From the NCBI RefSeq assembly GCF_006385575.1, contig NZ_CP041040.1, positions 2,790,001 through 2,854,000 of the forward strand: DNA of 64,000 nt, in the 5' to 3' direction. The position numbers and the translations under genes were made by a program. Shown here in pieces: positions 17,529-27,287 of the stretch. The notes beneath the pieces were generated by a model. It did no database searches. It was not told where the DNA came from and saw only the letters and a program-made list of their open reading frames with translations. Every line of letters begins with the position of its first letter. Position 1 is the stretch's first letter. The stretch is from Microbacterium foliorum (GTDB lineage: Bacteria > Actinomycetota > Actinomycetes > Actinomycetales > Microbacteriaceae).

Positions 17529-17842
17529 TTGGCCTTCTCCAGAATCTCAACCAGACGCCAGCGCTTCGTGGCGCTGAGCGGGCGGGTCTCGTTGATCAGG
17601 ACGAGGTCGCCGATGCCGGCGGAGTTCGCCTCATCGTGCGCCTTGACCTTCGAGGTGCGGCGGATGACCTTGCCGTAAAGCGGGTGCTTCACGCGGTCCT
17701 CGACCTCGACCACGATGGTCTTGTCCATCTTGTCGCTGATGACGTAGCCACGACGCGACTTGCGGTACCCACGGGCATCCGCATCGCGAACATCGTGTGC
17801 TGCGTGCTCAGCCTCGACGGCAGCTTCCTTCTTGGTGGCCAT
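17525..17842 (-). CDS. rpsQ: 30S ribosomal protein S17
   Basis: 105 residues. An N-terminal extension of about 28 residues ([16 protein letters not shown]) precedes the OB-fold core [20 protein letters not shown]. Start taken at ATG 17842, which overlaps the rpmC TGA by one base; a GTG one codon upstream is also possible. Confidence 0.97.
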   Translation of the reverse strand: MATKKEAAVEAEHAAHDVRDADARGYRKSRRGYVISDKMDKTIVVEVEDRVKHPLYGKVIRRTSKVKAHDEANSAGIGDLVLINETRPLSATKRWRLVEILEKAK

Positions 17843-18159
17843 CACTCAGCCTCTTCCTTCACGGCGTCGTCAGCGGAGTCCGCCTTCTTCGCCTTCGACT
17901 TGGTCGCCTTCTTGGCCGGAGCCTCGACGGGAGCGGGCGTCGCGCGGATGCCCAGCTCACGTTCGCGGATCACGGTGTACAGGCGCGCGATGTCGCGCTT
18001 GACGGCGCGGATGCGGCCGTGGCTCTCCAGCTGGCCGGTGGCCGACTGGAAACGGAGGTTGAACAGCTCCTCCTTGGCCTTACGCAGCTCCTCAACGAGG
18101 CGCTGGTCTTCGAACGTGTCGAGCTCTGCCGGAGCGAGCTCCTTGGTGCCGATCGCCAT
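17842..18159 (-). CDS. rpmC: 50S ribosomal protein L29
   Basis: 105 residues. The helical L29 core ([40 protein letters not shown]) is followed by a Lys/Ala-rich tail of about 35 residues ([16 protein letters not shown]), longer than the usual 65-residue protein. It lies near the peptide exit tunnel. Confidence 0.97.
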   Translation of the reverse strand: MAIGTKELAPAELDTFEDQRLVEELRKAKEELFNLRFQSATGQLESHGRIRAVKRDIARLYTVIRERELGIRATPAPVEAPAKKATKSKAKKADSADDAVKEEAE

Positions 18160-18578
18160 TACGCGTCGCCCTCCTCGCGCTTGATGATGCGTGCCTTGAG
18201 AGGCAGCTTGTGAATGGCACGGGTCAGTGCCTCGCGAGCGAGTTCCTCGCTCACGCCTGAGACCTCGAAGAGGACGCGACCCGGCTTGACGTTGGCGACC
18301 CACCACTCGGGGGAACCCTTACCGGAACCCATGCGGGTCTCGGCAGGCTTCTTCGTGAGGGGACGGTCGGGGTAGATGTTGATCCACACCTTGCCGCCAC
18401 GCTTGATGTGACGCGTGACCGCGATACGAGCGGACTCGATCTGACGGTTCGTCACGTAGGCAGGCGTGAGCGCCTGGATCCCGTAGTCGCCGAAGGAGAC
18501 CTTCGTGCCACCAGTCGCCTGGCCGCTGCGACCGGGGTGGTGCTGCTTACGGAACTTGACCTTGCGGGGAATAAGCAT
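18159..18578 (-). CDS. rplP: 50S ribosomal protein L16
   Basis: 139 residues ([20 protein letters not shown] start, [20 protein letters not shown]). Organises the A-site tRNA-binding region. One-base overlaps with rpsC and rpmC. Confidence 0.98.
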   Translation of the reverse strand: MLIPRKVKFRKQHHPGRSGQATGGTKVSFGDYGIQALTPAYVTNRQIESARIAVTRHIKRGGKVWINIYPDRPLTKKPAETRMGSGKGSPEWWVANVKPGRVLFEVSGVSEELAREALTRAIHKLPLKARIIKREEGDA

Positions 18579-19333
18579 CAGGCAGACGCTCCTTCTGCGA
18601 CAGGGGCCTCGTTGCGCGGCGCGCGGCGGCGGTCGCCACCACGGTCGTCACGACGGGACTTCGGGGCGTTGGCCTGCTCGCGAGCAAGCTCCTTGTTGGT
18701 CAGGTCACCCTTGTAGATCCAGACCTTCACGCCGATGCGGCCGAAGGTGGTCTTCGCCTCGTAGAAGCCGTAGTCGATGTTCGCGCGCAGCGTGTGCAGC
18801 GGCACACGACCCTCGCGGTAGAACTCCGAGCGGCTCATCTCGGCGCCGCCGAGGCGGCCGGAGACCTGGATGCGGATGCCCTTGGCGCCAGCGCGCTGCG
18901 CGCCCTGGAGACCCTTGCGCATCGCACGACGGAACGCCACGCGAGCAGAGAGCTGCTCGGCGATGCCCTGTGCGACGAGCTGAGCGTCGGCCTCGGGGTT
19001 CTTGACCTCGAGGATGTTCAGCTGGATCTGCTTGCCCGAGAGCTTCTCGAGGTCGCCGCGGATGCGCTCGGCCTCGGCGCCACGACGACCGATCACGATG
19101 CCCGGACGGGCGGTGTGGATGTCGACGCGGACGCGGTCACGGGTGCGCTCGATCTCGATGTTCGAGACACCGGCGCGGTCGAGCTGCGTCTTCAGCAGGT
19201 TGCGGATCTTGATGTCCTCGGCGACGTAGTCGGCGTAACGCTGACCGGGCTTCGTCGAGTCCGAGAACCAACGCGACACGTGGTCCGTGGTGATGCCGAG
19301 GCGGAAGCCGTACGGGTTTACTTTCTGTCCCAT
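18578..19333 (-). CDS. rpsC: 30S ribosomal protein S3
   Basis: 251 residues. KH domain with [19 protein letters not shown] in the middle; the C-terminal domain with [18 protein letters not shown]; an Arg/Asp-rich C-terminal tail ([17 protein letters not shown]). It forms the mRNA entry channel and helicase site. Confidence 0.98.
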   Translation of the reverse strand: MGQKVNPYGFRLGITTDHVSRWFSDSTKPGQRYADYVAEDIKIRNLLKTQLDRAGVSNIEIERTRDRVRVDIHTARPGIVIGRRGAEAERIRGDLEKLSGKQIQLNILEVKNPEADAQLVAQGIAEQLSARVAFRRAMRKGLQGAQRAGAKGIRIQVSGRLGGAEMSRSEFYREGRVPLHTLRANIDYGFYEAKTTFGRIGVKVWIYKGDLTNKELAREQANAPKSRRDDRGGDRRRAPRNEAPVAEGASA

Positions 19334-19731
19334 TACTTGCTCGCCTTCTTGTTGCTGTCGCTTGCGACGGCCGGGGCCGCCTCAGGCGTCGAGAGCACGA
19401 CCGTGATGTGGCTCGTGCGCTTCTTGATCTGGAAAGCGCGACCCTGTGCACGGGGGCGGAAACGCTTGAGCGTCGACCCCTCGTCTACGTAGGCGTTAGC
19501 CACGTACAGGTCCTGCTCGTCGAGGTACTCGCCGTCACGATCCGCCTTGACCTGCGCGTTGGCCATGGCCGACGCGACAAGCTTGTAGATCGGCTCACTG
19601 GCGCTCTGCTGCGCGAACTTCAGGATCGCCAGAGCCTCCTGGGCCTGCTTGCCCTTGATGAGCGCGACGACACGACGAGCCTTCTGAGGGGTCACGCGGA
19701 TGTGTCGCACGCGTGCGATGGACTCCACCAT
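19333..19731 (-). CDS. rplV: 50S ribosomal protein L22
   Basis: 132 residues. [20 protein letters not shown] start and the tunnel-lining hairpin region with [20 protein letters not shown]. An Ala/Ser-rich short tail follows. The start is ATG 19731 with GGAGAG four bases upstream; the longer frame upstream is not supported. Confidence 0.97.
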   Translation of the reverse strand: MVESIARVRHIRVTPQKARRVVALIKGKQAQEALAILKFAQQSASEPIYKLVASAMANAQVKADRDGEYLDEQDLYVANAYVDEGSTLKRFRPRAQGRAFQIKKRTSHITVVLSTPEAAPAVASDSNKKASK

Positions 19732-19756
19732 TTCTCTCTCCTCTATCGCCACCGCG

Positions 19757-20038
19757 TCAGCGGCGGCGGCCCTTCTTGTCGTCCTTCTCGTGGCCGCGGA
19801 AGGTGCGGGTGGGCGCGAACTCGCCCAGTTTGTGGCCGACCATGGTCTCGGACACAAACACGGGGATGTGCTTGCGACCGTCGTGGACCGCGATCGTGTG
19901 ACCCAGCATGGCCGGGATGATCATGGACCGGCGAGACCAGGTCTTGATGACGTTCTTGGTGCCGGCTTCGTTCTGCACGACCACCTTGCGAAGCAGGTGA
20001 TCGTCGACGAAGGGGCCCTTCTTAAGACTGCGAGGCAT
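19757..20038 (-). CDS. rpsS: 30S ribosomal protein S19
   Basis: 93 residues ([19 protein letters not shown] start; [33 protein letters not shown]). Sits in the 30S head beside S13. Confidence 0.98.
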   Translation of the reverse strand: MPRSLKKGPFVDDHLLRKVVVQNEAGTKNVIKTWSRRSMIIPAMLGHTIAVHDGRKHIPVFVSETMVGHKLGEFAPTRTFRGHEKDDKKGRRR

Positions 20039-20050
20039 CTTCTCTTACTC

Positions 20051-20890
20051 CTACTTACGCTTCTTGCCGGCGTTACGACGACGCACGATGTACTTGTCGC
20101 TTTCCTTGTTGGCGTGACGGGTACGACCCTCAGCCTGGCCCCACGGGGAGACGGGGTGACGTCCACCGGACGTCTTGCCCTCACCACCACCGTGCGGGTG
20201 GTCGACCGGGTTCATCGCGACACCACGGACGGTCGGGCGAACGCCCTTCCAGCGCATGCGGCCGGCCTTGCCCCAGTTGATGTTCGACTGCTCGGCGTTG
20301 CCGACCTCGCCGATGGTCGCGCGGCAGCGCGAGTCGACGTTGCGGATCTCGCCCGAGGGCAGACGCAGCTGGGCGAAGTTGCCATCCTTGGCGACGAGAC
20401 GGACGGATGCACCGGCCGAACGTGCCATCTTCGCGCCGCCACCGGGACGGAGCTCGATCGCGTGGATGACGGTACCCGTCGGGATGTTCTTCAGCGGGAG
20501 GTTGTTACCCGGCTTGATGTCGGCACCAGCACCCGACTCGATGACGTCGCCCTGCTTCAGCTTCGCCGGCGCGAGGATGTAGCGCTTCTCGCCGTCGAAG
20601 TAGTGCAGCAGCGCGATGCGAGCCGTGCGGTTGGGGTCGTACTCGATGTGAGCGACACGGGCGTCGACGCCGTCCTTGTCATTGCGACGGAAGTCGATGA
20701 CGCGGTACTGGCGCTTGTGGCCACCACCGATGTGACGGGTCGTGATGCGGCCCTGGTTGTTGCGACCACCGGTCTTCGAGAGCGGGCGCAGCAGCGACTT
20801 CTCCGGCGTCGATCGGGTGATCTCGGCGAAGTCAGCCACCGACGAGCCGCGACGGCCCGGGGTCGTGGGCTTGTACTTGCGAATAGCCAT
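20051..20890 (-). CDS. rplB: 50S ribosomal protein L2
   Basis: 279 residues. The peptidyl-transferase-proximal motif [20 protein letters not shown] is intact, including the key His of the C-terminal loop. Starts [18 protein letters not shown]. Confidence 0.98.
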   Translation of the reverse strand: MAIRKYKPTTPGRRGSSVADFAEITRSTPEKSLLRPLSKTGGRNNQGRITTRHIGGGHKRQYRVIDFRRNDKDGVDARVAHIEYDPNRTARIALLHYFDGEKRYILAPAKLKQGDVIESGAGADIKPGNNLPLKNIPTGTVIHAIELRPGGGAKMARSAGASVRLVAKDGNFAQLRLPSGEIRNVDSRCRATIGEVGNAEQSNINWGKAGRMRWKGVRPTVRGVAMNPVDHPHGGGEGKTSGGRHPVSPWGQAEGRTRHANKESDKYIVRRRNAGKKRK

Positions 20891-20910
20891 TATTGTCCTT
20901 ATCCCCCGGA

Positions 20911-21234
20911 TCAGCCGATTGCCGTGAAGATGTCGATGGTGCCCGACTTCAGGGTCACGATGGCACGCTTGGTGTCCTTGCGCTTGCCTGCGCCGAAGCG
21001 GGTGCGACGAGCCTTGCCGACGCGGTTGAGGGTGTTGACCCCAGCGACCTTGACGCCGAAGATCTTCTCGATGGCGAGCTTGATCTCGGTCTTCGAAGCG
21101 CGCGGGTCGACGAGGAAGGTGTACTTGCCTTCGTCGATGAGACCGTAGCTCTTCTCGGACACGACCGGCTTCAGGATGATGTCGCGCGGGTCCTTGTTCA
21201 GGGCCGTCTGGAGAACAGCTGCCTGCTCGCTCAT
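20911..21234 (-). CDS. rplW: 50S ribosomal protein L23
   Basis: 107 residues. [20 protein letters not shown] and [16 protein letters not shown] are typical. L23 lies at the tunnel exit and docks trigger factor and SRP. Its ATG overlaps the rplD stop (ATGA). Confidence 0.97.
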   Translation of the reverse strand: MSEQAAVLQTALNKDPRDIILKPVVSEKSYGLIDEGKYTFLVDPRASKTEIKLAIEKIFGVKVAGVNTLNRVGKARRTRFGAGKRKDTKRAIVTLKSGTIDIFTAIG

Positions 21235-21893
21235 GCGGAGACCTCCTGGTTGGCGCCGGACTTGGAGGCGATGAAGCCCTCGAGCGCGGCCTGGGTGAAG
21301 ACGATGTCGTCGGAGACGAGCACGTCGTAGGCGTTGAGCTGGTCGAACGTCAGCACGTGCAGGTTCGACAGGTTGCGGATGCTCTTCAGCGTCACGTCGT
21401 CGTTGCGCTCGATGACGACGAGAACGTTCTTCGACGAGACGACGTTGGTGAGGAAGTTCACCGCGGTCTTGGTCGAAGGCGTGCCGTTGATACCGAAGGA
21501 CTCGATGGCGTGGATGCGGTCACCGCGGAAGCGGTCGCTGAGCGCGCCCAGGAGGGCGGCGGCGATCATCTTCTTGGGGGTGCGCTGCGAGTAGTCGCGC
21601 GGCTTGGGGCCGTGCACGATTCCACCGCCGGTCATGTGCGGCGCGCGGATCGAGCCCTGACGGGCGTTACCCGTGCCCTTCTGCTTGAAGGGCTTGCGGC
21701 CGGCACCCGAGACCTCACCGCGACGCTTGGTCGAGTGGGTTCCCTGGCGAGCCGCCGCGAGCTGCGCGACGACGACCTGGTGGATGAGCGGGATGTTCGT
21801 CTTGGCGTCGAACAGCGCGGCGGGAAGCTCGATCGAGCCAGCCTTCTTGCCGTCTGCGTTGAGGACGTCAAGCGCGAGAGTGGAGTCAGCCAT
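21231..21893 (-). CDS. rplD: 50S ribosomal protein L4
   Basis: 220 residues. The tunnel-lining loop [20 protein letters not shown], then [16 protein letters not shown], is intact. In enterobacteria L4 represses its own operon, but no equivalent leader structure was identified here. Confidence 0.98.
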   Translation of the reverse strand: MADSTLALDVLNADGKKAGSIELPAALFDAKTNIPLIHQVVVAQLAAARQGTHSTKRRGEVSGAGRKPFKQKGTGNARQGSIRAPHMTGGGIVHGPKPRDYSQRTPKKMIAAALLGALSDRFRGDRIHAIESFGINGTPSTKTAVNFLTNVVSSKNVLVVIERNDDVTLKSIRNLSNLHVLTFDQLNAYDVLVSDDIVFTQAALEGFIASKSGANQEVSA

Positions 21894-21895
21894 GA

Positions 21896-22555
21896 TCAGG
21901 CACCCTTCACTGCGTTGCGGACGTAGACGATACGGCCACGAGCACCGGGGACGGCGCCCTTGACGAGCAGCAGACCCTTCTCGATGTCGACGGCGTGCAC
22001 CGTGAGGTTGAGGACGGTCACGCGCTCGCCACCCATTCGGCCGGCCATGCGCATGCCCTTGAAGACGCGGCTCGGGGTCGACGATGCGCCGATCGAGCCG
22101 GGCTTGCGGTGGTTGCGGTGCGAACCGTGCGAAGCCGAGACGCCCTTGAAGTTGTGACGCTTCATGACACCGGCGAAGCCCTTGCCCTTGCTCGTGCCGA
22201 CGACGTCGACGAGCTGGCCTGCTTCGAAGGTGCCGTCGACCGTGAGCTCCTGGCCCAGCGAGTAGTCGCCGGCATCCGCGGTGCGGATCTCGGTGACGTG
22301 ACGACGCGGCGTGACGCCGGCGGCCTCGAAGTGAGCGGTCAGCGGCTTGTTCACCTTGCGCGGGTCGATCTGGCCGTAGGCGATCTGAACGGCGTTGTAG
22401 CCGTCCTTCTCGGGGGTACGGATCTGCGTGACCACGTTCGAGGCGAGCTCGATGACGGTGACGGGAACGAGCTTGCCGCTCTCGTTCCAGACCTGGGTCA
22501 TACCGAGCTTGGTGCCCAGCATGCCCTTGGAAATCTTGGAGTTGATATCAACCAT
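21896..22555 (-). CDS. rplC: 50S ribosomal protein L3
   Basis: 219 residues. Contains [16 protein letters not shown], the central [20 protein letters not shown], and [20 protein letters not shown] reaching the peptidyl transferase centre. Start taken at ATG 22555, eight bases after rpsJ. Confidence 0.98.
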   Translation of the reverse strand: MVDINSKISKGMLGTKLGMTQVWNESGKLVPVTVIELASNVVTQIRTPEKDGYNAVQIAYGQIDPRKVNKPLTAHFEAAGVTPRRHVTEIRTADAGDYSLGQELTVDGTFEAGQLVDVVGTSKGKGFAGVMKRHNFKGVSASHGSHRNHRKPGSIGASSTPSRVFKGMRMAGRMGGERVTVLNLTVHAVDIEKGLLLVKGAVPGARGRIVYVRNAVKGA

Positions 22556-22563
22556 GTCCGACC

Positions 22564-22872
22564 TCAGAGCTTGATCTCGATGTTGACATCGGCAGGCAGG
22601 TCGAGACGCATCAGCGAGTCGACGGCCTTGGGCGTCGGGTCGATGATGTCGATCAGACGCTTGTGGGTGCGCATCTCGAAGTGCTCGCGGCTGTCCTTGT
22701 ACTTGTGGGGCGACCGGATGACGCACACGACGTTCTTCTCGGTCGGCAGGGGCACGGGTCCGACGACCGTTGCGCCCGCGCGGGTCACCGTGTCGACGAT
22801 CTTGCGTGCGGACGTGTCGATGACCTCATGGTCATACGACTTCAGGCGAATGCGGATCTTCTGTCCCGCCAT
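22564..22872 (-). CDS. rpsJ: 30S ribosomal protein S10
   Basis: 102 residues ([20 protein letters not shown] start; [13 protein letters not shown]). First gene of the S10 operon; S10 also serves as NusE in antitermination complexes. The long upstream frame is non-coding leader. Confidence 0.98.
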   Translation of the reverse strand: MAGQKIRIRLKSYDHEVIDTSARKIVDTVTRAGATVVGPVPLPTEKNVVCVIRSPHKYKDSREHFEMRTHKRLIDIIDPTPKAVDSLMRLDLPADVNIEIKL

Positions 22873-23192
22873 TGTCTGCTCTCTCTCTTTAAGCGTCTTA
22901 CCGACCTGGGCCGGGTGACCCAGGGGCATTGGACGCACGTCGGCGCTGTTCGCGCCTCGGCACTCAGACGGCTCTCGCGAGTCGATCTGCTGCACCACTG
23001 TTCTGCTGTCATCCCGCACGCTTGTCAGCGATTGGGTGTCCGACCTCCGCCGCGCACGGTGAAGCCCTCGTGATGAAGATGTCGGGATCGTTCTGCCACC
23101 CGCGGCCTAGGTCCCTGCGCGTCTGCGCCGCCTATGCACTGTCGTGATGGTGATCCGGCCACGCTGAGCGCGCCGGAATGTCGAACCTGTCT

Positions 23193-23222
23193 ATTCTGCC
23201 ACGGCCGATTTCACTTGCGCAA
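23193..23222 (-). promoter_or_regulatory. Candidate promoter of the S10 operon
   Basis: On the minus strand TTGCGC (23222-23217), an 18-base spacer, then CAGAAT (23198-23193). It would give an mRNA leader of about 310 bases before rpsJ, which is long enough to hold a regulatory structure. Confidence 0.45.
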
Positions 23223-23324
23223 ACCCGGGCGTGTCGCATTCGCTGTGCATCCCCTGAGCACGTCCGTCCGCAGCCGGATCACGGCCGCGGCGATGCCCCT
23301 GTCGATCGTCAGAAGGAGGGTGAG

Positions 23325-23358
23325 AGCGGGGCGAGGCATCCCCATGCCTCGCCCCGCT
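23325..23358. other. Perfect 15-bp hairpin upstream of the S10 promoter
   Basis: AGCGGGGCGAGGCAT (23325-23339), loop CCCC, ATGCCTCGCCCCGCT (23344-23358). No T-run on either strand. It could be a terminator acting without a U-tract, as often proposed in actinobacteria, insulating the ribosomal operon from upstream transcription. Confidence 0.5.
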
Positions 23359-23679
23359 TGGGGAGGGCGTTCAGTGCGAGGGGGCACACCGAACGCGAGA
23401 AGCCCGGCGTGAAGGGACGCCGGGATCCTCGACCGAGGGCGCGGCGAAGCGACCGCCGCGCGGGCGGGATGACGTCTGAGCGCACAGAGTGCGCGCGTCG
23501 CACGATGATCCCCAAAATCGTTATCCCCAGTTTGACGCGGCGAACCGCGTGAATTCAGGACGTCGAACCCCTTCGACATCCCTGATCGCAAGTTCCCCAG
23601 GCGATCTTCACCCATTCTAAGGGGAGACCGCCCTGAAACGCGATACCGCCGGACGGAATACCGGATGCCGGATGCAGAG

Positions 23680-23714
23680 GAGCGGCGACTCCCCCGATGG
23701 AGGAGCCGCCGCTC
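23680..23714 (-). terminator. Hairpin after the small helical protein gene
   Basis: GAGCGGCG (23680-23687) pairs with CGCCGCTC (23707-23714), with an inner CTCC/GGAG pair. It lies 20 bases past the stop codon on the minus strand. Weak T-content follows. Confidence 0.5.
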
Positions 23715-23733
23715 TCGGTCTCAGTCGTGAGTC

Positions 23734-23946
23734 CTACTCGTTGCCGACGGCCTTGTCGGCGGTGTCGCGGATCTCGTCGATCTTGTCGGCGGCCCCAGGT
23801 GCGATCTTCTTGGCGAAGTCGGCGACGCCGTCGAGCACCTTGTCGCTGATGTCCTCGGCCTGCTCGCTCTTCACAGCCTCGGCGATCTTGTCCTTGTTCT
23901 GCTCGTACAGATCTTTGCCCTTGTTGACAGTCTCATCGATACCCAT
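23734..23946 (-). CDS. Small charged helical protein, Rv0909/MT0933-antitoxin-like or CsbD-like
   Basis: 70 residues: MGIDETVNKGKDLYEQNKDK at the start, then alternating acidic and basic residues with amphipathic helices. The pattern (a short MG[IL]-D start, repeated NKGKDL, KIAEAV, DKVLDGVADFAKK, ADKIDEI) resembles the Rv0909/MT0933 antitoxin-like family and CsbD stress proteins; I cannot decide between them. No toxin gene is adjacent, so a TA role is doubtful. ATG 23946 has AGGGGG upstream. Monocistronic with its own hairpin. Confidence 0.65.
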   Translation of the reverse strand: MGIDETVNKGKDLYEQNKDKIAEAVKSEQAEDISDKVLDGVADFAKKIAPGAADKIDEIRDTADKAVGNE

Positions 23947-24101
23947 TGCGGGCCCCCTTGTATCTGTTCTGATGCGCCGGATCCCCGACGCACGTTCATT
24001 CTGCACGTGATCGGGTGTCCGGCGGAAGTATTTCAGACGGGGACGCCACCGGACGCCACCCTCCGAGGATGCTGCGCCGGCACACGAGGGGGACGCCGGT
24101 C

Positions 24102-25124
24102 CTACGACTGCCAGTAGTTCTTCTTCACCAACACCTGATGAACCTTTATACCGGCATTGAGGGCTCGGATCTGGGCGTATAGACGGAGGGGCCCTGAGAG
24201 GAAGTAAGGCAGAGAATATTCGCCAAAGGTTGCTGAGCCTGCGGTCGTGGCAGAGGTCGCGGGGATTTCGAGCACGGGTTGAGCTGAGGTGCTCACGACG
24301 GCTCCGCTCGAGTTGAGGCTCTGAGCGAGGACGCGGACCTGGAAGCCCTTCGTGACGCCGGTAGCGCTGAGATAGATCGTGAGGTCGCCCGTCTCTTTGA
24401 CCGCCGCGCTGCTCTCAGCCAACCAGATAGATCCTGGAGCCACGGGAATGCGCATCCAGGAGTTATGTGGAATGACGACGTTCCAGGTGTACTTCGTCGA
24501 TTTGTGAAGGGGCACGGGGTCCTCCGGTGGGGGTTGGTACGGACCGCCTTCGACGTAGTTCTCGAAGTCGACCGAGTTGGTGAATCCCAATTGGAGAGGC
24601 GTTCCGCCGATCCAGAGGGACACGTGGACATGGGGGCCATAGCCCGTTTCGCTGCCGAAGCCAGACGCGCCGGAATACGCGATCACCTGCCCACGCGTGA
24701 CACGGGCTCCCAACGGGACAGTGCTCGACTGCAGGTGCAGATAGCGGATGTAGTTGCCGTCGTCGGTTCGGAGCGCCAGGTAGCGCCCGGTGGCGGTCGT
24801 CGTGGAGTCCTTGCGATCGACGATCACGCCGTTGGCGGCCGCCTGGATCTGCGTGCCGGTGATGACCGCATAGTCGGTGCCCGGCTCGCCAGACGGCGGG
24901 TTTCTGTTCTTGTGTCCCTGCCAGGAGCTCGAAATCGGGACGCTTCCGCACGGCCGAAGATAGGTCCCCGCCGCGGTCGCGCTCAGGTCCGGGGCGAAAA
25001 GATCCCACCCGACTGCCGAAGCGCCGATCGCCGTGCCCGCGGCCAACAGCATCACGCGCCGCGAGAAGATCGGCTGCGGCAAGTGCCTGGCCGAGGGTTC
25101 AGGGCGCTCCCCCGCGTCACACAC
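24102..25124 (-). CDS. Secreted M23-type (lysostaphin-like) peptidase domain protein, Tat signal
   Basis: 340 residues. The N-terminus has a twin-arginine signal (SRRVMLLAAGTAIGASAVG, Arg22-Arg23). The M23/LytM-like domain (about 60-175) has EPGTDYAV, LHLQSS and GYGPHVHVSLW: the Asp84 and His165/His167 zinc ligands are visible, but the position usually held by the first His is Glu80. The C-terminal half (about 200-340) is beta-rich and may bind wall glycan. Start chosen at GTG 25124, whose G is the last base of the lipoprotein stop codon; the longer frame overlaps that gene. Likely acts on, or binds, peptidoglycan; catalytic status uncertain. Confidence 0.8.
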   Translation of the reverse strand: MCDAGERPEPSARHLPQPIFSRRVMLLAAGTAIGASAVGWDLFAPDLSATAAGTYLRPCGSVPISSSWQGHKNRNPPSGEPGTDYAVITGTQIQAAANGVIVDRKDSTTTATGRYLALRTDDGNYIRYLHLQSSTVPLGARVTRGQVIAYSGASGFGSETGYGPHVHVSLWIGGTPLQLGFTNSVDFENYVEGGPYQPPPEDPVPLHKSTKYTWNVVIPHNSWMRIPVAPGSIWLAESSAAVKETGDLTIYLSATGVTKGFQVRVLAQSLNSSGAVVSTSAQPVLEIPATSATTAGSATFGEYSLPYFLSGPLRLYAQIRALNAGIKVHQVLVKKNYWQS

Positions 25125-25630
25125 TAGCGATCGCCGCCTTCGTTCTCGCCGCGGATCAGGTTCTCGATCTGCTCCTCGGGGAGCGGCTCGAGCGACGCAG
25201 ACGACATGCCGAGCTCGGGCGCCGAAGGCGAACCGCCGATCGTGCACTGCGCCTGTGCCGGGAGCCCGGAGGCCTGCGCCGGAACCAGCACGAGCCACTC
25301 GGGCGAGACCAGTCGCTGCTCGATGCGGGTGTCTTCGATGGTGAAGGCGACGTCGGCCGGGAACGCCGAGAGCGTCGCGTCGATGCAGATCTTCGCCAGC
25401 TCGTCGCTGGAAAACCCGCCGAAGTCATCAGCCGGCGCCTGCGTCGACTCCGGGGTGGCCGTGGGCTCGGATGTGGATTCTGCGACCGACGGGGTGGGGT
25501 CAGGAGTCGAGGCCGTGGATGTCGGCACCGGGCTCGACGTGCTCGGCAGCGCAGCGCAACCCGAGGCACCACCGACGAGGACGACAGTCAGAGCACTCGC
25601 GGCGACACACCGAGCAAGGGGGGATCTCAT
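25124..25630 (-). CDS. Secreted lipoprotein of unknown function
   Basis: 168 residues. The signal peptide ends in a lipobox LVGGASGC with Cys25 as the lipid-modified residue. A Ser/Thr/Pro-rich linker (about 30-68) leads to a small folded domain. No family recognised. Co-transcribed with the M23-like gene (stop and start share one base), so it may act with it at the cell wall. A -10-like TACATT lies seven bases before the ATG. Confidence 0.8.
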   Translation of the reverse strand: MRSPLARCVAASALTVVLVGGASGCAALPSTSSPVPTSTASTPDPTPSVAESTSEPTATPESTQAPADDFGGFSSDELAKICIDATLSAFPADVAFTIEDTRIEQRLVSPEWLVLVPAQASGLPAQAQCTIGGSPSAPELGMSSASLEPLPEEQIENLIRGENEGGDR

Positions 25631-25637
25631 GATTTTG

Positions 25638-25643
25638 AATGTA
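25638..25643 (-). promoter_or_regulatory. -10-like hexamer TACATT directly before the lipoprotein gene
   Basis: On the minus strand TACATT, seven bases (CAAAATC), then the ATG. This spacing fits leaderless transcription. No ribosome binding site is seen. Confidence 0.4.
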
Positions 25644-25708
25644 CCCAGCGCCGGGCCTCAGCCGTGGATGCGACGCGGACAGTCGTCGGGAATCTTCGCG
25701 ACTCGGGT

Positions 25709-27220
25709 TCAGTGCGCCGTGGCACCGGGGGCGACCACGGTGCGGATCGTGCGGAACAGGATGATGAGATCCTGCATGAGCGACCAGTTCTCGACGTAGT
25801 AGAGGTCGAGGCGGATGGTCTCCTCCCACGACAGCGAGGATCGGCCGCTCACCTGCCACAACCCGCTCATGCCGGGCTTGACGAGCAGTCGGCGATGCGC
25901 GAAGTCGTCGTAGAGCGCGACCTCCGAGGCACGCTGAGGACGCGGACCCACGAGGCTCATGTGACCGAGGAACACGTTGACCAGCTGGGGCAGCTCATCG
26001 ATGGAGTGCCTGCGGAAGAAACGTCCGACTCTGGTGATGCGCGGGTCGTCGTTGATCTTGAACAACGGCGTGCCGGCGGCGCCCTGCAGGTCGAGAAGCG
26101 TCGCCAACTGGTCGTCGGCGTCGGCCACCATCGATCGGAACTTGAGCATGCCGAAGGTGTGTCCTCCGCGGCCGATCCGCTCCTGACGGAAGAAGATGCT
26201 TCCAGGCCCGTCGATGCGGATCGCGATGGCCGCGACGAGGAAGACCGGCGACAGAGCGGCCAGCAGCAGCGAGGATCCGACGATGTCGAAGGCCCGCTTG
26301 AGGAAGCGCTTGGCGCCTTCCATGCGTGGGAAGTCGACATGCACGAGGGGCAGGCCAGCGACGGGTGTCGCGTGCATGCGGGGCCCGGCGATATCCGTCA
26401 GCACCGGGGCCATGATGAGCTGGATGTCACGGTCGGACACCGAGTAGCCCAGGCGGCGCATCGTGAGCGGGTCGAGGTCATCGGACCCGACGATGATCAG
26501 CGCGTCGAAACGCACCTCGTCGAGCACCCGCTCGACGTTGGCGATGTCGCCGAGCACCTCGAAGCCCGAGATGTCTGCAGCGGAGGTCTTCTCGGTGATC
26601 ACCCCGAGGATCTCGTACCCGCTGCTCTTCGCCCGTCGGATCTCGCGCCCCACGAGGGCGACCTTCGACGGCTCGCCGATCACGACCGCCCTGTGCAGAT
26701 ACTCGCCTGTCTTCTGCCGCCCGCGCAGCCACTGCCGGCACATCCATCGCGACAGCAGAAGGAGCAGCAGTCCCAGCGGGAAGACGACGGCGACGAGCGC
26801 TCGGGAGAGCTCCATGCCGAGGAAGAAAGCGACGGCGATCGTGATCGCGAACACACCGATCGACGCGTTGAAGATGCGACGGTACTCGTCTGCTCCGTGT
26901 CCGACGGTGTGGCGGTCCCGTGAATCCGCAACATCCAACGCGATCAACCAAAGGAAGCCGATCGACGCGAGCACCACGACGTAGGGCACTCGGGGCCCAC
27001 TTGGCCACGAGACACCTGTCAACAGGCCCGGAAGCACCACGAGAGTAGAGATGATCAGCGTGACCAGCACCACGATCACGTCGTTGTAGAAGAGACGACT
27101 CGCGTACAGGCGAGTCCACGCTGCTCGCCGGGTCTTCTTCACGCGAGCCTGGGCCGTATTCGTCGACTCACGCGGGGCACTGAAGCCACCGTGCTCAAGT
27201 TGAACGACGACGACTCTCAC
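25709..27220 (-). CDS. Polyprenyl glycosylphosphotransferase (WbaP/sugar transferase family)
   Basis: 503 residues. It transfers a sugar-1-phosphate to undecaprenyl phosphate and starts glycan synthesis. Five predicted membrane helices at the N-terminus, a Rossmann-like cytoplasmic middle region (VVIGEPSKVALVGREI), and the C-terminal bacterial sugar transferase domain (from KRAFDIVGSSLLL, about 290) with GMLKFRSM, the ITRVGRFFRRHSIDELPQL motif and GMSGLWQVSGR. The start is GTG 27220. A TATACT hexamer at 27259-27254 may be its -10. Likely the initiating enzyme of the glycan encoded here. Confidence 0.92.
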   Translation of the reverse strand: MRVVVVQLEHGGFSAPRESTNTAQARVKKTRRAAWTRLYASRLFYNDVIVVLVTLIISTLVVLPGLLTGVSWPSGPRVPYVVVLASIGFLWLIALDVADSRDRHTVGHGADEYRRIFNASIGVFAITIAVAFFLGMELSRALVAVVFPLGLLLLLLSRWMCRQWLRGRQKTGEYLHRAVVIGEPSKVALVGREIRRAKSSGYEILGVITEKTSAADISGFEVLGDIANVERVLDEVRFDALIIVGSDDLDPLTMRRLGYSVSDRDIQLIMAPVLTDIAGPRMHATPVAGLPLVHVDFPRMEGAKRFLKRAFDIVGSSLLLAALSPVFLVAAIAIRIDGPGSIFFRQERIGRGGHTFGMLKFRSMVADADDQLATLLDLQGAAGTPLFKINDDPRITRVGRFFRRHSIDELPQLVNVFLGHMSLVGPRPQRASEVALYDDFAHRRLLVKPGMSGLWQVSGRSSLSWEETIRLDLYYVENWSLMQDLIILFRTIRTVVAPGATAH

Positions 27221-27287
27221 CCCCTCGGCTGTACTGACGCCAGAACGCGAGCAAGTATATCGGTCCGCCCGGAGCCCGGGACAGACC

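Larger units (their letters stand above)
22873..23733. other. Gene-free 0.86-kb region: S10 leader, promoter and hairpins
   Basis: No credible gene on either strand. It contains, from left: a small hairpin directly before rpsJ (CCTGGG/CCCAGG, 22905-22924), a leader of about 310 bases, a candidate S10 promoter (23193-23222), a perfect 15-bp hairpin (23325-23358), an 8-bp hairpin (CCCGGCGT/ACGCCGGG, 23403-23424), a GTCGAA/TTCGAC repeat (23562-23577) and a terminator-like hairpin after the small helical protein gene (23680-23714). Confidence 0.6.

Noticed and set aside
23518..23530. DnaA-box-like TTATCCCCA near 23521, possible origin
   Set aside because: Single imperfect box, no cluster and no dnaA or dnaN nearby.
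23211..23615. Small gene in the region upstream of rpsJ
   Set aside because: Only shadow frames of GC-rich DNA; hairpins and promoter-like elements fill the stretch.
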